Positions 57,301-64,000 of a DNA stretch of 64,000 bases are shown here, piece after piece (the stretch's first letter is position 1; every line of letters begins with the position of its first letter). The notes beneath the pieces are model-generated. The model worked only from the letters and a program-made list of their open reading frames with translations, was not told the origin of the DNA and did no database searches. Origin of the DNA: Montifringilla adamsi (lineage: Eukaryota > Chordata > Aves > Passeriformes > Passeridae); assembly GCA_017590115.1 (NCBI GenBank), contig JAGGNK010008670.1:1054001-1118000 (forward strand), given 5' to 3'. The position numbers were made by a program, and so were the translations under genes.

Positions 57301-60300
57301 TGCAGTTACTGGACAGGCACCGATGGCCATGGGCAAAGGACACCACAACCTTCTCTAATGGAAGCATCTTGTTGTACCACCATGCACCTAAAGCATGAGC
57401 TGTCCCTGCTCTTCCCAAGGGGCTGAGATGCAGCTCCCAGCTCTGGAATGAACAACTGCAGCTTCCTGCTGTCAGGCTGGACTGCAATTCAAGTACTGTC
57501 TCATTATTTAAAATACCAGGTTTTCCACGTTGCACCAGAGTTAACTTCTCTAGTTAAGTGTTACTCTCACTCATCAGGGCAAGTTTACCAAGTTTTTCAT
57601 TTCAGCTCCTCTAAATAAACCCCAAATTGGACATTTTTTCTTCTGTTTATGGTTGGCTGTTTTTCTTTTCTCCCCATAAATTAACTGAAAATGAAAAGCT
57701 TTTCAAGCTCTTTCAAGCTCTTCAGTGAGGAGCTGATTTTGTCCAACACTTCAGCACTACAGAGACATGCTGAACAGTGCTCTGGAGTGGGACAGTGGCA
57801 CAACCAAGCTGAGCTCCTCCCATCAGTGAAGCTGATTCACTTCCAACTCATTCCCATCAATTTTACTGGTGTTGATAACCTTTCCTTCAGTACTGCTCTC
57901 CACAATTTCATCTCCAGATCACTGGCATTAACAGGATCTGCAGAGCAGCACCCCGAGGAGTTCAGGTGTCCAGGCTGTTTGTCAGCAGCAAGCCTCACCA
58001 CAGGTGGGAGATCTCGGGTTACACACTTAGGACAGCCGTGACTTCCAGTCTATTAACACAATCTCCAGTGGGACTGCTCAATTCATCCACCAGCCCACCT
58101 TCCACACGTCCCTGCATTCCCTGAGAGCTCTGGCAGGAAGTTAAGGTGGCTCCAAGTGCAGCAGGACAGATGGGAGCCTTTACTGTATTTTAAGTTTCCA
58201 CTGTCCTTGCACAGGGCTATGGGATCAGCACCAACAGTTCACACTTCCCACGTTCCACGGCCAGGGACAGGAAATCCAAGATGCCAAGTGTGCTTTGCTT
58301 TACTCTGCTGTCCCACTCCTTTGGTCACGAGTCCTACAGCCCTAAAGAAGCCACACAAACCATCAGTGTATCCAGACAGGGCTTCCAGACAAATACAGCC
58401 TTTTATCCACTCATGGAAAAAGAAAAATCTGCAGGGGACTGAATTGTTTTACTGCACCTTATTACTGGCATAAGTCAAGTTCTCCACTGCATTGATTCAC
58501 CAATTTAATACTTTTGCCATAAACTCTGCAATGTTGGTAAACAATTATTTACAAGTTAGAAACTTCAGAAATTCCCCTTTGAGAAACTTCTTTGTTTTCA
58601 AATACGAAAAAAGAGGAACTTTGCCAGTGCATCTGCTGCACTTAATTCTCAGTCCAAGAATTATCCTAGGACCAAGTAACAAAGCAGAGAAAAAGAATTT
58701 ATAAGCTTATATATGAAATATAAGCTTCAAACCCTGTACAGCCAAGGAGTGTTACAAGTTCCTACTTGGAATCTGTTCCTACAGACCAGCACTAGAGCTC
58801 CAGGCAAGACTCCATCTTTAAGAACAGAGCATACAATGGCCCCTCTGGGAAGTCAATCCAACACTTAAGATGCAAAACTTGATTGGGATTTAGATTGTGT
58901 AACAACCCAGAAGATTAACACACACCGTAATGTGTTTGTAACAATAAATAAATAAATCACAAATACCTTTGTGAAAAATCACTCTGACAAATGAGACCTA
59001 AGTTCTCCACACAGCTGCAGTTTCATTTGGTGCAATATTAAACTTTGATGTCTTTGGCATGACTAATACTCAGAGGAACAGTGCCCTGCGTGGAGTTTGT
59101 TCCTAACGAGCAAAGCCCTTGTGACAAGTACAGCAGGGCACCAGCACCTCATTGCAGAGCAGAGATCTGTTGTGCTGGTCAGCAAAGGAGCACCAGTTCT
59201 CTGTTTGTCTCCAGGATCACAACCACAAGCAGCACAGGTTTGCAGGCAGTCTGAAGGCACTAAGGATGTGTGTCATTAATGCAGCCCCGCTGCAGGGCCC
59301 CCGAGTGAGGAACAGCTGACTGAACACCTCAAAGCACCATGTCAGATTACAGCACCACACGAGTCACATTTCCAGTCTCAGGACCTTCTGCAGCTTTCAG
59401 GCACAGTTAAAAGAAATAAAATCAACTTCAAACTACATTCTACAAGTTAAACAACAGTTGCACTTTGCTCAGAACAGAGGTTTTGGCACACAGTTATTTA
59501 AAAAGCAGTTTTTCCATAGTACGAGCTTTTCTCCATGCACACAAACATTTTTACATGCAGTTCTACATCACATATGCTCGTCAAAGATCCCAAAGAAAAT
59601 ATGCTAGTCCAAAACACTTATTTAGCTTTTTCTTACTTCTCAGCATTAGAAATACCACCTCGGTTGACTACATGTCTCATAAAAGAAAATTCCAATGCAA
59701 TTCCCAGTTCTGCAAACAGGTACATAAAAGGGACTGCTTACATCATCATTGATTAAAATGTACAAATTCAAGACTTCCGTACCCTTGTTTTACTGTGAAT
59801 TCAAGCTGCAATTATACAGAGCCAGAAAGTGGAACTAAGAACCCAAAACTGGTTAAGAAAGAAAGCAAAGCCTACCCAAACTACCCCAAATTCGTGTGCA
59901 GGTTAAGAGCTTCAGTTAACAGAAATGCTAGACTAAAAAAGAAAGTACAGCAGCCTGTTTCAGTTCTGGGTTGTGTGTGAGAGACTAACTACAGCCTAAG
60001 TGTTAGCTTCAGTAAAAAAACAAAAAAAAAAAAAGTCAAGCTAGTATTCTAAAAACCTGGACAGCAAAGAAAAAAGCTTATAACAAGATACAGGAGTTCT
60101 TCCAAATGGTTCACCAGCGGCCAACCTGTTAGTCCCCCGATTCCAGTGACCTATGCTCAGAGCACTGGCTTCTCCTTGGGGATTTTCGATACTTCACTCA
60201 CTGTTGCCATGACGACAGCTTCATCTTTATGTACCACTCCACATCACCCAGGCTTTGGTAAATGTAGCTGGTCGCTGTATAGTCGGTTGCAAGGGAAAAA

Positions 60301-63124
60301 AGAGTTGAAGTTAATAACGTGTACAGGTGATGGAACTGTCAGCTTGTAAAAAGTACAGAAAAACGTTTACATCCTGCTTGCTAAAAAAAAAAAAAGGGGA
60401 GGGGGGGGGTGCAAGTCTGAATGTCAGACTGCAGCATTTTTAAGGTTAATTTCATGCAGATTCACTCAGAATCGCAGAGCAACAATACCCATTTCTCCCG
60501 AAAATAATGGGTAGCAGTGCACGATTTCTCTGGACATGATGCACTTTAGGCACCACGTAACATGCACAAGTTGGGATTTGGAACAGGCTAGCTGGAAAGA
60601 TTTAAATTCACAGGTTAAGTTCAGTTTCTCTGATCCTTCACACAGCACAAAGAGACAACTAATTTATATTCTCATTGCAAAGAAAAGCAAGGCATATGAT
60701 TAATTAGCCTTCACTGCCTGGACGGAGGCCAGAACTTTACTAATCGCTGAGCCTGCTCCAGTAATTCCAATAACCAGACTCCCTTAATAACTGTGGAAGA
60801 CAATCCCACTGAATTCACACCTGGCAAAACTTCACACAGCTCTCTCAGGGCCATCGGGGAGAACAGCTTTAAAGGCCAGACAGAACAAAGCTAAACTCCA
60901 AAGCGTAACACCAACTCTTCCTTCTCGGATCTAGAGCTAACTAGGACAACACCATCAGGAGGCAGTAAAAGCCAAAGCTCTGCTTCAGCAGAAGCATAAC
61001 CAGGATAAAGACACCAACAAACAGCTGGCTTCCCTAAGGGATTTCTACTCTGTTTCTCAGAAAAGCTTGCATAACACGAGTTTAAATTCCTGCCGTCACC
61101 TGGTGATACAGGGCAGGGAAATGAAACGTGAATTTAACACTGTAGCTGAAAGCAAAATCCTTTTGTAACTACAGAGAACCTGAAACTTTAAGCAATCGGG
61201 CACCAGAAGCAAAGCTGAAGCCTCCAATTCCAGACTGTGACACTGCTGCCCGACAGAATTAAGGAGAGTTTGTGTTTAACAGCAACCTAGAGAACTCTTT
61301 CCCTTCAACCACGCCTTCCTCCTTTCAATGCATCGGTTATTTGCTTTACACACAAAAAACGCTGCTTTACACACAAAGAGCAGCATTAGAACTCAGAACT
61401 GGGACAGCTCGACCCCACCTGCACACGGCCAGGTGAGTGCCCACTCCACCTGCACAACACCGCTCTCACTTTCTGCGCCTAAAAATGCCTTCAGCCTCCC
61501 AGACTGCATTACACGTTCCTCACCACTACAGCTGCAAACACTGCAGGCCAAACCAGGGCCTTTCTCAGGAACTTTCTAAAATGGCTTTTTCTACAAGGCA
61601 ACACTGTCACCACTAGAAGTTCAGCTTCGTCTTAACGCCATAACCACACTTGGACAGCCACAGATTAACGAGGAAAAAAACCATCAGGACTGCGAGTGCC
61701 CACTCCACCTGCACAAGCACACCAGCACAACACCGCTCTCACTTCCTGCGCCTAAAAATGCCTTCAGCCTCCCAGACTGCATTACACGTTCCTCACCACT
61801 ACAGCTGCAAACACTGCAGGCCAAACCAGGACCTTTCTCAGGAACTTTCTAAAATGGCTTTTTCTACAAGGCAACACTGTCACCACTAGAAGTTCAGCTT
61901 CGTCTTAACGCCATAACCACACTTGGACAGCCACAGATTAACGAGGAAAAAAACCATCAGGACTGCTAAGTATGGTTAAAAAACTGCAGAATATACAGCA
62001 ACTCACTAACTGGCTACACACACGTAAGACTATCTTACAGTAACTACGAGACGCCAAAAAATCAACAAACAGACCTGAAACCACAACCATGGTCCTAAAA
62101 CTAGAACCAATACTTGCCAATCGTAACTCGTAGCTAAATCAACAACGACAAACGGGTCTACCAAGTGAACAAAAGCAGAAGCAGCCGAGATTGCACTGTA
62201 CTGCCTACACAGCAGCCAACGGGCACTCCCTTCTCAATTTTAGGTCGTTGAACTTAGCCTGGAAAAATACTGTGAATTGAGAACTGCAGTGTACATTAGT
62301 GGTACCAGGTGCTTATGCTCATAACGAAGCTGATCTTACCTTTTTGCTCTTAACTGCCGCAAGTGATGGAACACGTTGATCACGTCCCTTATCCGACGAG
62401 GCGCCTCTTCGATTTTGGACGCGAGATTGATGCAGGCCATAGCAACAATCTGAAAAGAAGCCCCGTTTCCGTTAAGCAAACAATTTTCAACCCAGATAAA
62501 GTGAGAATTACGTAACTAAGAAGCAAATACGCCAGGCTCGAAGCGAGCGGCCAGCGTGGCGCGCGGCCGCCCCAGTCGCCCTCTCCCGGTGCCCCCGGGC
62601 CGCGCTCACCTCGAAGCTGTGCTTGACGAAGGACTTGGAGTAGAAGAACCGATGGAACAGCACCTGCCCCGTCGCCATGGCCACCTGTGAGGGCAGAGCA
62701 GGAGGAGGGAGAAGGAGCCGAGTCAGTGCCCTGGCCCAGCCGCCGCCATTTTGTGTGAGGCACCGCCGCCCCCCCGCGCCGCCTCACGCCCTTCCCGCCG
62801 CCACAATGGCGGCACCCGCCCTTCCCTTCCCTCCCTGCCCCCCTGGAAGCCCCGGCAAGGGCTCACCTGCGGCAGCCGCAGCAGGATGCCGGCCGCCTGG
62901 ATGAGCTCGCAGCCCAGGATGCGCAGGTCGGTCTCGCACTGCAGGTCCAGCCCGTCCTGCATGGAGGGGGTGGGAGAGAGCCGCTCCTCGGGGATCAGCG
63001 AGTGGTCGATGGTCAGAGACACCTCGGAGTAGAGCCGGTCGCCGATGAGGATGCCCGGAGCGGCGGGAGGAGGCGGCGGGGCAGGGGCGGCGGGCGCGGC
63101 GGGGCCCGGGTGCGCGGCGGCCAT
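50968..63124 (-). CDS. CCNL1: CCNL1, cyclin L1 (11 coding exons)
   Basis: In transcript order the exons are 63124-62867, 62684-62610, 62449-62340, 56095-55975, 55544-55480, 54198-54099, 53971-53867, 53625-53484, 52428-52317, 52208-52110 and 51319-50968: 1539 nt, 512 residues, all introns GT-AG, phases consistent. An Ala/Pro-rich N terminus (1-24) leads into [15 protein letters not shown]. The paired cyclin folds lie at roughly residues 60-175 and 185-290, followed by a Lys-rich linker and an RS domain from about 365 to the C-terminal GHGRHRR. Known role of the family: cyclin L binds CDK11, localises to nuclear speckles through the RS domain and modulates splicing. CCNL1 rather than CCNL2 is supported by the His/Arg/Ser-rich tail ([18 protein letters not shown]) and by LEKR1 next door. 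The start ATG has a near-perfect GCCGCCATGG context. Mammalian CCNL1 is slightly longer, mostly at the N terminus. Confidence 0.97.
51437..51530 (+). mobile_element. CR1 LINE 3' end in CCNL1 intron 10
   Basis: Degenerate CATGGAAGGCTGGGG, then ATTAAAGGTCCTTCCAACCC. It lies antisense to CCNL1. Confidence 0.8.
52078..52103 (-). repeat. GGGCT pentanucleotide run at a CCNL1 donor
   Basis: On the minus strand about five GGGCT units follow within a few bases of the exon 10 donor GTGAGT. Confidence 0.9.
52110..52208 (-). CDS. CCNL1: CCNL1 coding exon 10 (RS domain)
   Basis: Residues 363-395, first part of the RS domain ([17 protein letters not shown]). Acceptor CCCTGCAG, donor AGGCA|GTGAGT, followed directly by repeated GGGCT in the intron. 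Confidence 0.95.
52317..52428 (-). CDS. CCNL1: CCNL1 coding exon 9
   Basis: Residues 326-362 ([29 protein letters not shown]). TVKKEPE has the form of a sumoylation consensus (hydrophobic-K-x-E). Acceptor ATTCTTAG, donor ACGG|GTAGGT. Confidence 0.95.
53484..53625 (-). CDS. CCNL1: CCNL1 coding exon 8
   Basis: Residues 279-325 ([33 protein letters not shown]), the charged linker after the cyclin folds. Acceptor CTCCACAG, donor ACCAT|GTAAGT. Confidence 0.96.
53867..53971 (-). CDS. CCNL1: CCNL1 coding exon 7
   Basis: Residues 244-278 ([18 protein letters not shown] and onward to YTRKK), end of the second cyclin fold. Donor AAGAAG|GTGAGT, phase 0 on both sides. Confidence 0.97.
54099..54198 (-). 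CDS. CCNL1: CCNL1 coding exon 6
   Basis: Residues 210-243 ([28 protein letters not shown]). Acceptor TTTTTTCAG, donor CTGCAG|GTGAGC, phase 0 out. Confidence 0.97.
55480..55544 (-). CDS. CCNL1: CCNL1 coding exon 5
   Basis: Residues 189-209 plus two bases ([15 protein letters not shown] and onward), start of the second cyclin fold. Acceptor ATTCCTCAG, donor CCTG|GTAAGT. A second strong donor lies 88 bp further on at 55391. Confidence 0.96.
55975..56095 (-). CDS. CCNL1: CCNL1 coding exon 4
   Basis: Residues 148-188 ([33 protein letters not shown]). Acceptor ACTATAG, donor CATAAG|GTGAGT. Confidence 0.97.
58943..58957 (-). promoter_or_regulatory. AU-rich element in CCNL1 intron 3 (sense strand)
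   Basis: The minus strand reads ATTTATTTATTTATT, overlapping AUUUA pentamers. Such elements destabilise mRNAs when in a mature 3' UTR. Here it would matter only if an intron-retaining or early-terminated transcript is made. Confidence 0.5.
61435..61967. repeat. Recent tandem duplication in CCNL1 intron 3
   Basis: The segment starting at 61435 is repeated from 61694. Spacing is 259 bp, rising to 273 bp after a 14-bp insertion in the second copy (AAGCACACCAGCAC). Only a few substitutions are visible otherwise. Confidence 0.95.
62340..62449 (-). CDS. CCNL1: CCNL1 coding exon 3
   Basis: Residues 112-147 plus two bases ([29 protein letters not shown]), the core cyclin-box helix with the conserved Lys and Glu used for CDK contact. 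Donor AAAAG|GTAAGA, followed by the 6.2-kb intron 3. Confidence 0.97.
62610..62684 (-). CDS. CCNL1: CCNL1 coding exon 2
   Basis: Residues 87-111 ([18 protein letters not shown] and onward), helices of the first cyclin box. Acceptor CCTCACAG, donor GAG|GTGAGC, phase 0; flanked by introns of only 182 and 160 bp. Confidence 0.97.
62742..62813. promoter_or_regulatory. Pair of oppositely oriented YY1-type motifs in CCNL1 intron 1
   Basis: GCCGCCATTTT at 62742-62752 and ACAATGGCGGC at 62803-62813 match the YY1 consensus AANATGGCGGC in opposite orientations, 60 bp apart, in the short first intron of CCNL1. YY1 sites near start sites are a known promoter architecture. Binding is not shown here. Confidence 0.5.
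62867..63124 (-). CDS. CCNL1: CCNL1 coding exon 1
   Basis: Residues 1-86: an Ala/Pro-rich leader, then [29 protein letters not shown] and [16 protein letters not shown]. Donor CCGCAG|GTGAGC, phase 0. Confidence 0.97.
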
Positions 63125-63302
63125 GGCGGCGGAGCGGGCGCACGCGACAGCGCCGCGCGCGCGCGGGGGGCGGCGGGAAAAAAGAGTCCGCGGGACACGC
63201 CCCGGGACCGGGAATGGGAACGGGAACAAGAACAGGGGACCGGGACAGGAACGGGAGTAAACCCGTGCGGAATAACGGAGGGAGCGGGAATGGTGCTGGA
63301 TA

Positions 63303-63375
63303 ACCACAGAATCACCCCAGGAGTTGCGGTTGGAAAGGATCTTCCAGGGTCAATCCAGTCCAACCCCTGCCATGG
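63303..63375 (-). mobile_element. CR1 LINE 3' end upstream of CCNL1
   Basis: CCACAGAATCACCCCAGGAG, GGTTGGAAAGGATCTTCC and CCAGTCCAACCCCTGCC, minus orientation. Confidence 0.88.
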
Positions 63376-63689
63376 GCGGAAACGTGGTACAGAATAGATA
63401 CAAAAATATAAAAGCAGCACCTAGGTTGTTAACCAGGGCTCAGGACCTGCATCCAAGCCCTGTCTTGAAGGTTTTGGTGCTCGGAATACGTCACATAGTG
63501 CAAACAAGATCGTAAATTTGAATGAAAATAATGTGGGTTAGTGTTGGCAAAAGGTGGGCTGCGCCTTTCCAGACTGGAAACGTCCAGCAGTAAGTTACCT
63601 CCAGTTTAATTTAGTAAGGAAAAACAAAATAAAAATTAACCAGCTCCAGCAGTTTTAGCCGTTGTAGGTAATAAATTCACAATAAACGA

Positions 63690-63990
63690 GGAAACATCCC
63701 ACATGGCGAGACGCGCGGAAGAGCACAGCGGCCGCTCACACCGCGCTCCCGGAGGCCGCCCTGGCGGCGCCAGCAGTGTCTCAGCGCTCCCGGCAGGGCC
63801 CGCATGTCGCGACATTCCCCCCCGCTGTCGCGACCACGCGGGACGCGGCCACCGGACCAGCCCCGGCGGATGCGTCACTTCTGGGAACAACCGCACCACC
63901 GTCGCGCGCCCCAGATCCCTCCGCGACCGTAACCGCACGCGCGCGCCAACCGGGAAAGCCCGCCCCCCCCGCGGCCCCTGATTGGCTCGC
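63690..63990. promoter_or_regulatory. Second CpG island beyond CCNL1, partial at window edge
   Basis: A CpG-dense region runs to the window end with an inverted CCAAT box (ATTGG at 63981-63985), a CRE-like TGCGTCA near 63870, and two GTCGCGAC palindromes at 63806-63813 and 63827-63834. It is separated from the CCNL1 island by CR1 and ordinary AT-richer sequence. It is probably the promoter of another transcript outside or reading out of the window. No exon was identified. Confidence 0.5.
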
Positions 63991-64000
63991 TGGATTTGAG

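Larger units (their letters stand above)
56096..62339 (-). other. CCNL1: CCNL1 intron 3, 6.2 kb
   Basis: Largest CCNL1 intron. No CR1 fragment was recognised in it. It holds the AU-rich element, the recent tandem duplication and a G run at about 60396-60409. No cassette exon could be supported by eye. Confidence 0.7.
62530..63260 (-). promoter_or_regulatory. CCNL1: CCNL1 CpG-island promoter
   Basis: A dense CpG region covers exon 1, introns 1-2 and about 140 bp upstream. On the minus strand an E2F-like TTTCCCGCC lies at 63180-63172, about 50 bp before the ATG. It follows a pyrimidine run (ACTCTTTTTTCCC) that resembles a TCT/TOP-type start. No TATA box is seen. Two YY1-type sites lie in intron 1. 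A CR1 fragment at 63303-63375 marks the outer edge. Confidence 0.7.

Noticed and set aside
59639..59752. Box C/D-like snoRNA on the minus strand of CCNL1 intron 3
   Set aside because: TGATGA and CTGA are present about 105 nt apart, but no terminal stem pairs around them.
50968..63124. CCNL2 as the identity of the cyclin L gene
   Set aside because: The RS-domain tail and LEKR1 adjacency fit CCNL1; exon structure alone does not separate the paralogs.

Overview
This is a stretch of a bird nuclear genome, most likely a songbird. It carries many CR1 LINE fragments whose 3' ends and internal stretches read like passerine families, and no mammalian SINEs. It holds two complete, spliced, protein-coding genes placed tail to tail. 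Each was rebuilt exon by exon from splice sites and reading phase.

LEKR1 (plus strand, coding 8633-41880, 12 exons, 655 residues) encodes a leucine/glutamate/lysine-rich coiled-coil protein of unknown function with a short CxxC motif near its N terminus. CCNL1 (minus strand, coding 63124-50968, 11 exons, 512 residues) encodes cyclin L1: a cyclin-box domain followed by an arginine/serine-rich tail. It is a nuclear-speckle partner of CDK11 that acts in pre-mRNA splicing. LEKR1 and CCNL1 are also neighbours in mammals, in the human 3q25 region associated with birth weight. Here only about 9.1 kb separates the two stop codons.

Layout: 1-8.38 kb is upstream intergenic DNA with several CR1 fragments, two CpG-rich patches (5.69-5.90 and 6.46-7.08 kb), a pyrimidine-rich stretch, a poly-T run and a G-rich degenerate minisatellite. 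The LEKR1 CpG-island promoter and exon 1 lie at 8.38-8.69 kb. The LEKR1 body runs to 41.88 kb with introns from 232 bp to 9.0 kb, many CR1 pieces, a 470-bp AT block and several minisatellites. The interval 41.9-50.4 kb holds the LEKR1 3' UTR, CR1 pieces and tandem repeats. CCNL1 occupies 50.4-63.2 kb, with almost no CR1. Its CpG-island promoter spans 62.53-63.26 kb, and a second unassigned CpG island closes the window at 63.69-63.99 kb.

No prokaryote-like novel system is present. The most unusual structures are all inside LEKR1. A 47-bp minisatellite after exon 1 carries 16 copies of a strong 5' splice-site sequence. A 78-bp triplication just before the last exon carries three copies of its 3' splice site. 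A perfect 185-bp inverted repeat, joined to CR1 3' ends, brackets exons 2-6. In CCNL1 the main oddities are a recent tandem duplication in intron 3, a sense-strand AU-rich element in the same intron, and a repeat array directly after the stop codon.
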